Source: Terriglobia bacterium (GTDB taxonomy: Bacteria > Pseudomonadota > Alphaproteobacteria > Acetobacterales > Acetobacteraceae). Taken from it: a stretch of DNA of 54,543 bases. Under the pieces are notes generated by a model that was given only the letters and a program-made list of their open reading frames with translations, did no database searches and had not been told where the DNA came from. The stretch's first letter is position 1, and the number at the start of each line of letters is the position of its first letter. Shown piece after piece: positions 26,079 to 41,419 of this stretch. The translations under genes and the position numbers were made by a program. The stretch spans positions 1 through 54,543 of the forward strand of contig JAIMBF010000012.1 of the NCBI GenBank assembly GCA_023511585.1, read 5' to 3'.

Positions 26079-26861
26079 ATGCCTGATTTGTTAGAGGATT
26101 CAGAAAACGGGGTTGCCGTTCTCACATTGAACCGACCGGAACGGCTAAATGCGCTTTCTGCTGAAATGTTGGACGCGCTGCATGCAGCGCTTTTGCGGTT
26201 TTCTGTGTCGAAGGACGTAGGGGCCGTGATACTGACGGGAGCCGGCCGTGGGTTTTGCGCCGGCGGTGACGTGAAAAACATGTCGGAGCGCGGAGATCGT
26301 CCTCTCGAAGAGCGAGCTGAAGAGCTGCGCATCCGGCATCGCGTGATTACATTAATGCGCCGCATGCCACGCGTGATTATCGGTGCCATCAATGGCCCTG
26401 CATTCGGAGCGGGACTCGGCCTTGCATTGGCTTGCGATCTGCGGATCGCGGCTGCTTCGGCGCGATTTGGAACCGCCTTTGCCGGTGTGGGGTTTTCGGG
26501 AGATTTTGGCGGCTCTTATCATCTCACCAAAATCCTAGGCCCGACCCGCGCGAAAGAACTCTATTTTCTTGCCGAGCCTTTTGATGCGGAACAGGCGAAG
26601 TCTTGGGGTGTTGTAAACCGCGTCGTTCCGGATGCCGAGTTGATGACGGAGGCGCTTTCGCTCGGCCGTCGTATTGCCGAGGGGCCACGTATTGCCTACG
26701 GCTACATGAAACGTAATCTTTTGGCTGCGGAATACAGCTCGCTTGAAGATGTCCTGGAACTCGAGGCGTTTCACCAGGCGCGCACGGCTTTAACAGACGA
26801 CCATCGCGAAGCCCGGCTTGCTTTTGTTGAGAAGCGTAAGCCGCGTTTTACGGGACGTTGA
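26079..26861 (+). CDS. Enoyl-CoA hydratase/isomerase family protein
   Basis: A 260-residue crotonase-fold protein. L-N-R-P-E-R-L-N-A-L-S near residue 17, G-R-G-F-C-A-G-G-D-V near residue 57 (oxyanion hole) and I-N-G-P-A-F-G-A-G-L-G-L-A near residue 104 are conserved. In the second active-site segment it reads G-F-S-G-D-F-G-G-S-Y, so the usual P-E glutamate is absent and an aspartate sits near the P-x-G-G position, as in isomerase or PaaG-like members. Hydration or double-bond shift of the enoyl-CoA made by the dehydrogenases fits the cluster. GAGGAGG precedes the ATG. Its end overlaps the opposed MBL gene by 14 bases. Confidence 0.85.
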   Translation: MPDLLEDSENGVAVLTLNRPERLNALSAEMLDALHAALLRFSVSKDVGAVILTGAGRGFCAGGDVKNMSERGDRPLEERAEELRIRHRVITLMRRMPRVIIGAINGPAFGAGLGLALACDLRIAAASARFGTAFAGVGFSGDFGGSYHLTKILGPTRAKELYFLAEPFDAEQAKSWGVVNRVVPDAELMTEALSLGRRIAEGPRIAYGYMKRNLLAAEYSSLEDVLELEAFHQARTALTDDHREARLAFVEKRKPRFTGR

Positions 26862-27687
26862 GGGTATTCTCGGCCGCCATCCAAATATTCCCTGCTTGCC
26901 GAGCGCGCCCCTCGGCCTGCAGTTTCAAAAGGTGCGCGAGCACATTGCGTTCTGCCGCACGCCGGAGCATTGGGTCGAGCTTTGAATAGAGCCGATCCAT
27001 CAAGGTGTGCGTATCGGTTGGGCCATCTCGTAAAGCGTTCGCAATGGCATTTTCGCGCATGATTCGGTGTGCGAGCAATTCCCTGACGTATGCGTGGGGG
27101 TGTTCAAGCGGTGGTCCGTGGCCGGCAAGATAGATCCGATCTTCACGCGCAAGCAGCCGCCGAAGGCTCATAAAATACGCTGCCATATCGCCGCTTGGCG
27201 GGCTTACCACGCTCGTGGACCAGGCCATGACGTGATCCGCCGTAAACAAAATCCCGCCGGGCATTGCGAAACAAAGATGATCGCTGGCATGGCCGGGGGT
27301 GTGAAGCGCGGTGAGGCCAGCGACAGAGTCGCCATCTTCGAGGGCCACATCCGGCTCGAAGTTGGGATCGGCACTTACGCGATAAGCGTAAACCTTTGCC
27401 CCGGTTGCAGCCCGCAGAGCGGCGGTGGCGCCCACATGGTCGGGATGCGTGTGGCTCAGCAGGATGTGGGATATTCTGCCATGGGCAGCGGAAAGAATGG
27501 CGGCCACATGATCGCTATCGTCCGGGCCGGGGTCGAGAACCACAATTCCTTCCACCGTTTCAATAAGATAGGTGTTCGTGCCATAATATGTCATCGGGCC
27601 GGGATTAGCCGCAACGATGCGTCTGACGGCCGGCAAAACGTCAAGTGCCCTACCTCGTGCAGGCTCCGGCTCAGTAAGAAAGGCCAT
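26848..27687 (-). CDS. Metallo-beta-lactamase fold hydrolase (LACTB2-like)
   Basis: A 279-residue MBL-fold protein. H-T-H-P-D-H-V-G at about residue 80, T-P-G-H-A-S-D-H near 133 and T-A-D-H-V-M near 153 supply zinc ligands, and H-G-P-P-L near 195 the last histidine. The N-terminal Y-Y-G-T-N-T-Y-L-I and a C-terminal helical winged-helix-like region (about 210-279) resemble LACTB2-type hydrolases, which cleave thioesters or RNA. Beside acyl-CoA genes a thioesterase role is possible. A GGGAGC site precedes the ATG. It is convergent with the enoyl-CoA hydratase. Confidence 0.82.
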   Translation of the reverse strand: MAFLTEPEPARGRALDVLPAVRRIVAANPGPMTYYGTNTYLIETVEGIVVLDPGPDDSDHVAAILSAAHGRISHILLSHTHPDHVGATAALRAATGAKVYAYRVSADPNFEPDVALEDGDSVAGLTALHTPGHASDHLCFAMPGGILFTADHVMAWSTSVVSPPSGDMAAYFMSLRRLLAREDRIYLAGHGPPLEHPHAYVRELLAHRIMRENAIANALRDGPTDTHTLMDRLYSKLDPMLRRAAERNVLAHLLKLQAEGRARQAGNIWMAAENTLNVP

Positions 27688-28255
27688 TCCGTGCTCCCGG
27701 TAATTTCGCGCAAAAGCATTCTTATAGCTGGTTAGCCCGGCGAGTATGACCGGCGGTTTCCAGCCTGATCAGGCCATTTGCTGCAAAATAGGCGGGGGTC
27801 AAGGGCCAATGAGAGAAAACAGGGTAAAAGCCGTCATGCGTCAGCCGTACGTGATCTCGATCGGCCGGGCCTTGACGAAGCCGAGAAGCAACAAAAGCCG
27901 ATGACGGATAAAGCCGGATAACCTTCAGCCCTGAGGAATTGGCTCAAACCCGCCCATTCCTTTGGGGTTCGATCGGTGCTGAAAAGCGAAACCCAAGCTC
28001 CGGACCCGGCGCAACCCAGGGTGCCATCCTTTTCCAGAAGGGTGCAGGCCATGGCAGTATTCCGATCAAGGGAAAACGGGCCGTTTAGGCTTTTGCCTTA
28101 CCGAAACCGGTTCAGGGGGAGAGATCGATCGGCCCTTTCACTCAATTCAGACATGTTATAGAAGCGGCTTCTGGGCGGAAAAATCCAGCCATATGTCTAC
28201 GCCGTCGGCGGAGCTCTGCGGACATTCAACTTTATTTGACGAAGGGGATTTAGTG
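27688..28255. other. Intergenic stretch without a recognised gene
   Basis: This 568-base gap lies between the divergent MBL hydrolase and asd. Short open frames exist on both strands, for example 72 codons on the minus strand at 27834-28052, but they match nothing I know and have no ribosome site. No hairpin with a T-run, tRNA or repeat was found. It may hold the promoters of both neighbours; AAGGGGA lies just before asd. Confidence 0.5.
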
Positions 28256-29287
28256 ATGGGGTTCAAGGTCGCAGTCGTTGGCGCCACCGGAGCAGTTGGA
28301 CGCGAAATGCTGAAGACCTTAGCGGAACGCAACTTTCCTGCCGATGAAGTTGCTGCGGTGGCGTCCGGTCGCTCTGCCGGCGCGGAAGTCTCGTTCGGCG
28401 AGAAGCGCGTGTTGCGGGTAGAGAGCCTGGATACATTTGATTTTCGCGGCTGGGACATCGGCTTGTTCAGCCCGGGCGCGTCGATCTCAGCCGTATACGC
28501 ACCTCGCGCTGCGGCGGCCGGATGCGTTGTCATTGACAACACGAGCCATTTCCGCATGGAACCGGATGTTCCGCTGGTTGTGCCGGAAGTCAATCCCCAC
28601 CAATTGGAAAAATTTGCAGCGCGTAATATCATCGCCAATCCCAATTGCAGCACTATCCAGATGGTGGTCGCCTTGAAACCGCTTCACGAGCGCTTTCGCG
28701 TCAAGCGTGTTGTTGTGGCGACGTATCAATCTGTCTCTGGCGCCGGTAAAGAAGCTATGGATGAGCTGTTCGCCCATACCCGTGCGAGTTTTGTGCATGA
28801 ACAGCTTGCTCCTGAACAATTTACGAAAGAAATTGCGTTCAACTGCATTCCCCACATCGATCGTTTCATGGAAGACGGTTCCACCAAAGAAGAGTGGAAG
28901 ATGGCGGTGGAAACGCGAAAAATCCTTGATCCCGATATTCAGGTTTTTGCCACCTGCGTGCGTGTTCCGGTTTTTATCGGTCACGGCGAGGCAGTGAACG
29001 TGGAATTCGAAAAACCGGTCACTGTGGAAGAGGCACGCGAGATTCTGCGTCATGCGCCGGGAGTGGCCGTCGTAGACCGGCATGAGGATGGAGGGTATAT
29101 CACCCCACTTGAATGCCAAGGCGAGGATGCGGTTTTCGTCAGCCGCTTACGCAAGGATCCTACCGTTGCCAATGGGCTGGGGTTTTGGTGCGTAGCTGAC
29201 AATTTGCGCAAAGGTGCCGCCCTCAACGCGGTACAGATTGCCGAAGAGCTGATCGCCCGGCAGCTTCTGCGGAAAAGAGCTGCCTAG
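28256..29287 (+). CDS. asd: Aspartate-semialdehyde dehydrogenase
   Basis: A 343-residue enzyme. V-A-V-V-G-A-T-G-A-V-G-R-E at residues 5-17 binds NADP, N-P-N-C-S-T-I-Q near residue 127 holds the catalytic cysteine, and H-I-D-R-F near 199 and V-R-V-P-V-F-I-G-H near 240 complete the active site. It reduces aspartyl phosphate to aspartate semialdehyde, the branch point for lysine/diaminopimelate, threonine and methionine. Start 28256 has AAGGGGA upstream; the ORF from 28193 begins earlier without similarity. It is monocistronic, 266 bases before ftsK. Confidence 0.93.
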   Translation: MGFKVAVVGATGAVGREMLKTLAERNFPADEVAAVASGRSAGAEVSFGEKRVLRVESLDTFDFRGWDIGLFSPGASISAVYAPRAAAAGCVVIDNTSHFRMEPDVPLVVPEVNPHQLEKFAARNIIANPNCSTIQMVVALKPLHERFRVKRVVVATYQSVSGAGKEAMDELFAHTRASFVHEQLAPEQFTKEIAFNCIPHIDRFMEDGSTKEEWKMAVETRKILDPDIQVFATCVRVPVFIGHGEAVNVEFEKPVTVEEAREILRHAPGVAVVDRHEDGGYITPLECQGEDAVFVSRLRKDPTVANGLGFWCVADNLRKGAALNAVQIAEELIARQLLRKRAA

Positions 29288-29453
29288 CATAGAGCGCATT
29301 CCCCATTCACGTCTTGAGCGACCGAGGAAGAGAGCGAACGCAAAACTTCTATTACTGGGCGTTGCTCGACTCTGGTTACCTTGAGAGAATTCGAGGCTGC
29401 GTTTTTTGCCGCACCTGATGGGCGGAAACGTTGCCTGCCCTCCAATAGCACTT

Positions 29454-29480
29454 TTGCATCAACGTATTCCAAGCTATAGT
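29454..29480 (+). promoter_or_regulatory. Possible promoter upstream of ftsK
   Basis: TTGCAT (29454-29459) and TATAGT (29475-29480) are separated by 15 bases, about 75 bases before the ftsK ATG. Spacing is slightly short for sigma-70. Seen by eye only. Confidence 0.3.
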
Positions 29481-29553
29481 TGAAACGGCGCGCGAGAATT
29501 CGTTCACCTCGCTCGTATCCGATCGGCGTCCGGTATCCGGTAAAGGCACGTCC

Positions 29554-31968
29554 ATGGCTACGCTTTTCCAACGCTCCGAACTTTCGCGTCAAATTGTCTC
29601 CCCCGCGTTCCGCCTACAAATGCGACGACGCCTTGCCGAATTGGGCGGGCTGTTCTTGGGACTGAGCGGCCTCGTGCTGCTTATGGCGTTAGCTTCTTAC
29701 AATCCCCATGATCCGTCTCTGGATACCGCAACCGGGGCGGGAACACGCAATTTGGCCGGGCCGGCAGGGGCGTTGTTTGCCGATATCATGTTGCAAGGCT
29801 TCGGCTTCGCGGGTGCCTTGCCGGCGCTTGCCATGCTGGTTTGGGCTTGGCGTATCGCAGCACACCGAAGTTTCGGGGCGCTCCCGCTGCGACTAATCGG
29901 GCTTGCTTCCGCGGTGGTGATGTTGGCGCTGCAGTTCGCGGAGATTTCCACACTTTTGGACAATGGCGGGATTCCGTGGCCGACACTTGCCGGCCCCGGT
30001 GGCGCGGTTGGGGGGCTTTTAGCGGTCAAACTCATAGAGGCGGGGCAAGGAATGCTTGGCCCGGTTGGGGTGGGGGTTGTGCTGCTGCTGAGCTTCCCCC
30101 TTGCCGCGGGGCTAACGCTTTTGGCGCTCGGCCTTTCGATGAGCGAATGGCGCGCCGCCTTACGAACGATTTGGTTTGTTGGCCGCTTTACACGTCAGCA
30201 GATTGGCCGACTTTGGACGTTTGGGCACGTACTTGCTCGCCTTGTGGGCATTTTGCTCGCGCCCCTTTGGTGGGTTCTCGGGCGAACTGACGAACCCGAG
30301 GCGGTTTCCTCTTCGTCTCCTGCAGAGCTTCCAAAGCGGGCGAATTTGTCCTCGCCTGCTGTGGAGAAGAAATCGCCGCCGCTGGTTCGCACTTCCCCCC
30401 AGCCTGTCAAGGCAAAACGTGCGGTCCCAACGCAAGCACAATTGCCTCTTCGAGAACAAGGTTGGCAATTTCCCCCGCTTTCGTTGCTTAAACCTCCTCC
30501 CGCCCGCAGCATAAGCGGCCCTAGCGTGGAGGCTTTGCAGGCCAATGCTCGGCTTTTGGAAAGTGTTCTCAGCGACTACGGCGTACAAGGTGCGATTCGG
30601 GAAATTCGACCGGGACCCGTGGTTACGCTCTATGAACTGGAACCCGCCCCGGGGATACGCAGCGCTCGCGTCATCGGCCTCGCCGATGACGTTGCCCGAA
30701 GCCTTTCCGTAACCGCCGTGCGGATTGCCACCGTCCCCGGCCGGAACGTGATTGGGATTGAGGTGCCAAACGCCAAACGCGAAACCGTATTTCTCAGCGA
30801 GCTTCTGAGCTCTCCGGAATGGCAGCGCCATTCGGGCAGGCTGCCTCTGGCGCTCGGCAAGGACATCAGCGGGGCGCCGGTCATAGCCGATTTGGCACGC
30901 ATGCCACATTTGTTGATTGCCGGCACTACCGGCTCGGGCAAATCGGTTGGCGTCAATGCGATGATCCTGAGCCTGCTTTATCGGCTTTCGCCTGAAGAAT
31001 GCCGGCTGATCTTGATCGACCCAAAGATGCTCGAGCTTTCGGTTTATGAAGGCATACCGCACCTTATGGCCCCCGTGGTGACCGAGCCTGCCAAAGCGGT
31101 GACGGCGTTGAAATGGGTGGTTCGTGAGATGGAACGACGCTACCGTGCCATGAGCCAATTGGGCGTGCGCAACATCGGCGGGTATAACGAGCGGGTATTG
31201 GAAGCGCGGGCGAAGGGCGAGGTCGTCACCCGCCGGGTGCAGACAGGCTTTGACCCGGAAACAGGCAAACCCATTTTTGAAGACCAGCCGCTGGCCCTCG
31301 AATCCTTGCCGTTTATTGTCGTGGTGATTGACGAGATGGCCGATTTGATGATGGTTGCCGGCAAAGAGATCGAAACCGCCGTGCAGCGTTTGGCCCAGAT
31401 GGCCCGGGCGGCGGGGATTCACGTGATTATGGCCACACAGCGCCCTTCGGTCGACGTCATTACCGGTACGATCAAGGCCAATTTCCCAACACGGATTAGC
31501 TTTCAGGTTATTAGTAAGTTCGATAGCCGGACGATTCTTGGGGAACAAGGAGCGGAACAGCTTCTTGGCCAAGGGGACATGCTTTACATGGTGGGCGGGG
31601 GGCGCATTACACGGACCCATGGCCCGTTCGTTTCAGACAGCGAGGTCGAGGAGGTTGTCAATTTCCTTCGCGAGCAAGGCGAACCCAGCTATCTTGAGGA
31701 GGTGACGGAGCCGTTGGAGGAGGAGAGCGTCTCCTCTTCTCCGGGTTTGGCCGTCGGGAGTGAGGCCGATCAGGCCCTTTATGACCAAGCAGTGGCGCTG
31801 GTGATCCGAGAGGGTAAAGCAAGCACAAGCTTTATCCAGCGGCATTTGCAAATCGGCTATAACCGTGCCGCAAGATTGATTGAGCAAATGGAAAAATCCG
31901 GTGTTGTTGGCCCGGCCAACCATGTGGGCAAACGGGAGGTGTTGGCGCGGAGGGTTGAGCAAGACTGA
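29554..31968 (+). CDS. ftsK: DNA translocase FtsK
   Basis: An 804-residue FtsK. Residues 1 to about 210 contain four or five membrane segments, followed by a Pro/Ser-rich linker (about 245-310) and the alpha-beta motor. Walker A G-T-T-G-S-G-K-S-V-G is near residue 457, Walker B V-V-V-I-D-E-M-A-D near 590, and M-A-T-Q-R-P-S-V-D-V-I-T near 627. The C-terminal gamma winged helix (about 735-800, S-F-I-Q-R-H-L-Q-I-G-Y-N-R-A-A) reads KOPS sites. It pumps DNA and activates XerCD at the division septum. AAAGG precedes the ATG. Length is normal for alphaproteobacteria. Confidence 0.95.
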   Translation: MATLFQRSELSRQIVSPAFRLQMRRRLAELGGLFLGLSGLVLLMALASYNPHDPSLDTATGAGTRNLAGPAGALFADIMLQGFGFAGALPALAMLVWAWRIAAHRSFGALPLRLIGLASAVVMLALQFAEISTLLDNGGIPWPTLAGPGGAVGGLLAVKLIEAGQGMLGPVGVGVVLLLSFPLAAGLTLLALGLSMSEWRAALRTIWFVGRFTRQQIGRLWTFGHVLARLVGILLAPLWWVLGRTDEPEAVSSSSPAELPKRANLSSPAVEKKSPPLVRTSPQPVKAKRAVPTQAQLPLREQGWQFPPLSLLKPPPARSISGPSVEALQANARLLESVLSDYGVQGAIREIRPGPVVTLYELEPAPGIRSARVIGLADDVARSLSVTAVRIATVPGRNVIGIEVPNAKRETVFLSELLSSPEWQRHSGRLPLALGKDISGAPVIADLARMPHLLIAGTTGSGKSVGVNAMILSLLYRLSPEECRLILIDPKMLELSVYEGIPHLMAPVVTEPAKAVTALKWVVREMERRYRAMSQLGVRNIGGYNERVLEARAKGEVVTRRVQTGFDPETGKPIFEDQPLALESLPFIVVVIDEMADLMMVAGKEIETAVQRLAQMARAAGIHVIMATQRPSVDVITGTIKANFPTRISFQVISKFDSRTILGEQGAEQLLGQGDMLYMVGGGRITRTHGPFVSDSEVEEVVNFLREQGEPSYLEEVTEPLEEESVSSSPGLAVGSEADQALYDQAVALVIREGKASTSFIQRHLQIGYNRAARLIEQMEKSGVVGPANHVGKREVLARRVEQD

Positions 31969-31985
31969 AGCAGTATAGGGGGGAA

Positions 31986-32657
31986 CTAAAGAGCACCAAA
32001 CACGTCCGGCCAAGTGGCCTGCAAAGCGGCGTCAACTTCGGTCATTGTTGCTGCAATACCGAGTTTGGCAAGGCTGGTTACGCCGAACTGTTGGATTCCG
32101 CAAGGAATGATGCCCGTGAAGTGCTCCAGATCGGGTGCGACATTGAGCGCTACCCCGTGCCAAGTCACCCATCGGCTCACGCGTACGCCAATAGCGGCGA
32201 TTTTTGCCTCTCCCTGCGCCGGGTCCTCTACCCAGACCCCGATTCGGTCTTTCCGACGCTCACCGTGGACCCCCAGAACGGCCAGCGTGCGAATCAGCCA
32301 TTCCTCGAGAGCGGTGACATAGGCCCGCAAATCTTTCGCTGGCAGCAATCGACGCGGCTTTCGGAGATCGAGCATCACATAGGCCACGCGTTGCCCCGGC
32401 CCATGATAGGTCCATTGCCCCCCTCGCCCGGAGCGGTAAACGGGGAATCGATTTGGACTGAGAAGATCTGTGAGCTTGGCCGATGTCCCGGCGGTATAGA
32501 GAGGCGGGTGCTCCAGGAGCCATACCAATTCACGCTCTTGGCCGGTTTGGATAGCAGCGACCCGCCGTTCCATTTCGGCGAGTGCTTCCGGATAGGCGAT
32601 CTTACCCACTGTTATGCGCCATTCCGGTGTGTGGCTGATTGAACCGAGAACTGTCAT
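31986..32657 (-). CDS. lipB: Octanoyl-[acyl-carrier-protein]:protein N-octanoyltransferase LipB
   Basis: A 223-residue Lip[13 protein letters not shown] near residue 78 is the acyl-binding loop, K-I-A-A-I-G-V-R-V near residue 153 carries the catalytic lysine, and G-I-I-P-C-G-I near residue 183 carries the catalytic cysteine. It transfers octanoate from ACP to lipoyl domains before LipA adds sulfur. It is convergent with ftsK (17-base gap) and opposite to tRNA-Leu. Its presence with sLpl(AB) 18 kb away indicates two lipoylation routes in the organism. Confidence 0.93.
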   Translation of the reverse strand: MTVLGSISHTPEWRITVGKIAYPEALAEMERRVAAIQTGQERELVWLLEHPPLYTAGTSAKLTDLLSPNRFPVYRSGRGGQWTYHGPGQRVAYVMLDLRKPRRLLPAKDLRAYVTALEEWLIRTLAVLGVHGERRKDRIGVWVEDPAQGEAKIAAIGVRVSRWVTWHGVALNVAPDLEHFTGIIPCGIQQFGVTSLAKLGIAATMTEVDAALQATWPDVFGAL

Positions 32658-32704
32658 CGGCTATATCGCTGTCCTCACGGTGTCTTCGCCAGTCCCGGCA
32701 CCGT

Positions 32705-32790
32705 GCGGTCGTGGCGGAATGGTAGACGCGCAAGCTTGAGGTGCTTGTGGGGGAAACCCCGTGGAAGTTCGAGTCTTCTCGACCGCACCA
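32705..32790 (+). tRNA. tRNA-Leu (anticodon GAG)
   Basis: An 86-base class II tRNA. The acceptor arms GCGGTCG (32705-32711) and CGACCGC pair, with ACCA encoded at the end. The D-arm GGCGGAATGGTAGACGC is typical of leucine tRNAs. The anticodon stem CAAGC/GCTTG (32731-32735 and 32743-32747) encloses TTGAGGT, giving anticodon GAG at 32738-32740, which reads CUC and CUU. A long variable arm follows, then a T-loop TTCGAGT. It lies between divergent lipB and maeB. Confidence 0.95.
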
Positions 32791-32844
32791 CTTTCTCCTT
32801 TCGAAATTTCCTGACATTCCTCATGCTCGATAAAGGAGGAAGTG

Positions 32845-35133
<2,289 letters not shown>

Positions 35134-35209
35134 TTTTGCCGTTTCGGATTGCTTTCATTAGGATGAGAGATGCGCATGAAGATCAATCTCGAGAGCAGGA
35201 TTTGTTCCA

Positions 35210-36106
35210 ATGATTAAACCTCTGCGCAAGGCCGTTCTTCCGGTGGCGGGTCTGGGCACGCGTTTCCTACCGGCTACCAAGGCGCTGGCCAAAGAAATGC
35301 TGCCTGTGGTGGACAAGCCGCTTATTCAATACGCCGTCGAAGAGGCGCTTGCAGCCGGCATCGAAGAGTTTTGTATGATAACCGGGCGCGGCAAAACCGC
35401 CCTGGTGGAACATTTCGATATCGCTTTTGAGCTGGAAGCAACTTTGCACCAACGTGGCAAACACGAGGAAGTGGCAGAGTTGCGCCGCACGACTTCTCTT
35501 CCCCCCGGCGCGATTGCCTCGGTGCGGCAACAGCAACCGCTGGGTCTTGGACATGCCATTTGGTGTGCGCGAGCCTTCATCGGCAATGATCCTTTCGCCA
35601 TCCTTCTGCCTGACGACCTCGTACTTTCCGAAACCCCATGCATGGCACAGCTTGCGGAGGCTTATCGCGCTACGGGGGGCAACGTGGTCGCCGTAGAAGA
35701 GGTGCCGCGCGAACACACCAGCCGCTACGGGATTCTCAAGATTGCTCAAAAGCGCGGTGACTTGATCGAAGTCGCCGGCCTTGTGGAAAAACCTTCTCCA
35801 AACCAGGCGCCTTCGAATTATGCTATTATTGGCCGCTATATTCTGCTTCCAGAGGTGTTAGACCATCTCGCCCACTTCGAAGTCGGAGCGGGCGGTGAAG
35901 TCCAGCTTACCGACGCAATGGCAAAAATGATCGGCAAGGCTCCGTTCCATGGGCTGCGCTTTAAAGGACAACGTTTTGACTGTGGCAACAAAGCGGGTTT
36001 CTTGGAAGCGCAAATAGCATTTGCCTTGCAACGAAAGGATCTCGCCTCGGATGTAAAACGTTTTCTTAGAAAATATCTTGAAGCTCATTGTGATAATCAT
36101 GACTAG
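35210..36106 (+). CDS. galU: UTP-glucose-1-phosphate uridylyltransferase
   Basis: A 298-residue GalU. A-V-L-P-V-A-G-L-G-T-R-F-L-P-A-T-K at residues 8-24 is the nucleotide-binding signature, followed by K-E-M-L-P-V-V-D-K-P; V-E-K-P and R-F-D-C-G-N-K-A-G near the end bind UDP-glucose. It makes UDP-glucose for envelope and exopolysaccharide synthesis. It precedes the phosphohexomutase by 18 bases, so the two supply glucose 1-phosphate and UDP-glucose together. Confidence 0.95.
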   Translation: MIKPLRKAVLPVAGLGTRFLPATKALAKEMLPVVDKPLIQYAVEEALAAGIEEFCMITGRGKTALVEHFDIAFELEATLHQRGKHEEVAELRRTTSLPPGAIASVRQQQPLGLGHAIWCARAFIGNDPFAILLPDDLVLSETPCMAQLAEAYRATGGNVVAVEEVPREHTSRYGILKIAQKRGDLIEVAGLVEKPSPNQAPSNYAIIGRYILLPEVLDHLAHFEVGAGGEVQLTDAMAKMIGKAPFHGLRFKGQRFDCGNKAGFLEAQIAFALQRKDLASDVKRFLRKYLEAHCDNHD

Positions 36107-36124
36107 CCAACAGGAAACCCGCAA

Positions 36125-37534
36125 ATGGCATTTTCTCACCAATTCGACCGGTCCGTGCTTCGTGAATACGACATTCGCGGGATTATCGGGCAGACGCTTA
36201 TAGACAAAGACGCCTATGCAATAGGCCGCGTTTTCGGCTCGATACTCGCGCGTGAAGGCGGCTCGCGCGTGGTTGTCGGTTATGATGGCCGGCTGTCCTC
36301 TCCGATGCTCGAAGCTGCTTTGGTTAGCGGGCTCAAGGCAAGCGGTATGCACGTGATCCGCATTGGTTGCGGACCGACCCCGATGTTGTATTTCGCTGCA
36401 ATCACGTTTGCCTCGGACGGTGCCATAATGGTGACCGGTAGCCACAACCCGCCGGATTACAACGGATTCAAAATGATGCGCGGGCGTAAGCCGTTTTTTG
36501 GAGCCGATATCCGCAGGCTCGGCGCTTTCGCCGCGGCCGGAGATGTTGTGACAGAGGCCGCAGGTACGGAACAACAAGCAGATATTTCTGACGATTATGT
36601 GAATCGAATTGTTGCCGACTGGGACGGAGGAACCCGAGGTCTTCGGGTGGTATGGGATAGCGGAAATGGCGCGGCAGGAAACATTTTACGCAAATTGACC
36701 AGCCGCTTGCCCGGCCGCCATCAGTTGTTGAATGCCGAGATTGACGGCAGATTTCTGGCTCATCATCCAGACCCGACCGTGCCCGCCAATCTTTCCCAGC
36801 TCATAACAACCGTGCGTGCCAGCAATGCCGATGTCGGTATCGCATTTGACGGAGATGCGGATCGGATTGGGCTCGTGGATGATAGCGGAGAAATTCTGTT
36901 TGGCGATCAATTCATGATATTGCTCAGCCGCGATGTATTGGCGAAGCAACCCGGAGCTACCATCATCGCCGATGTGAAGGCGAGCCAAGTGCTGTTTGAC
37001 GAGATTGCCAAAGCTGGGGGCAAGCCTTTGATGTGGAAGACGGGGCATAGTCTGATCAAAGCAAAAATGGCAGAAACCGGGGCCCCGCTGGCTGGTGAGA
37101 TGTCGGGACATATCTTTTTTGCCGATCATTGGTACGGCTTTGATGATGCTCTTTACGCCGCGGTTCGCTTTTTGGGCGTTTTGGCCCGGTCTCAGACGAA
37201 GCTTTCGGCTTTGCGGCAAGCTCTCCCGAAAGTCGTGAACACGCCGGAGCTTCGGTTCAACTGCGAGGAAGAACGAAAGTTTGCTGTGATTTCCGAAGTT
37301 GCGGAACGGCTGCGTGCCGCCGGCGCGCAAGTGATCAGCATTGACGGGGTGCGCGTCCAGACGCCGGACGGATGGTGGCTTCTGCGTGCTTCGAACACGC
37401 AGGCGGTTTTGGTCGCTCGTGCCGAATCCCAAACGGAAACCGGGCTTGAGCGATTGAAAGCGGAGCTGGCGGCGCAGCTTGCCGCGTCTGGCATCGCTGC
37501 TCCTGACTTTTCAGGGGCAAACATCGGGCACTGA
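36125..37534 (+). CDS. Phosphomannomutase/phosphoglucomutase
   Basis: A 469-residue alpha-D-phosphohexomutase. The start [10 protein letters not shown], the phosphoserine loop [12 protein letters not shown] near residue 103, the magnesium loop [10 protein letters not shown] near 240 and the sugar loop G-E-M-S-G-H near 326 are all intact. It interconverts mannose or glucose 1- and 6-phosphates, AlgC-like. AGGAAA precedes the ATG. Operon with galU. It is convergent with ligA, 34 bases apart. Confidence 0.92.
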   Translation: MAFSHQFDRSVLREYDIRGIIGQTLIDKDAYAIGRVFGSILAREGGSRVVVGYDGRLSSPMLEAALVSGLKASGMHVIRIGCGPTPMLYFAAITFASDGAIMVTGSHNPPDYNGFKMMRGRKPFFGADIRRLGAFAAAGDVVTEAAGTEQQADISDDYVNRIVADWDGGTRGLRVVWDSGNGAAGNILRKLTSRLPGRHQLLNAEIDGRFLAHHPDPTVPANLSQLITTVRASNADVGIAFDGDADRIGLVDDSGEILFGDQFMILLSRDVLAKQPGATIIADVKASQVLFDEIAKAGGKPLMWKTGHSLIKAKMAETGAPLAGEMSGHIFFADHWYGFDDALYAAVRFLGVLARSQTKLSALRQALPKVVNTPELRFNCEEERKFAVISEVAERLRAAGAQVISIDGVRVQTPDGWWLLRASNTQAVLVARAESQTETGLERLKAELAAQLAASGIAAPDFSGANIGH

Positions 37535-37568
37535 AGAAAATTTTTCGACGCGCTTAACCTTGTCGCGC

Positions 37569-41380
<3,812 letters not shown>

Positions 41381-41419
41381 ACTGCTACTCGTCGTTTATA
41401 TCCGTTGTGCCGGCCACGC

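Noticed and set aside
27834-28052. 72-codon minus-strand frame in the gap before asd
   Set aside because: No ribosome site, no recognisable motif, and composition unlike the neighbouring genes.
30160-31620. 486-codon minus-strand frame opposite ftsK
   Set aside because: Long only because of ftsK codon bias; no domain recognised.
32705-32790. tRNA-Leu as an integration site
   Set aside because: No integrase, direct repeat or foreign-looking segment follows; maeB starts directly downstream.
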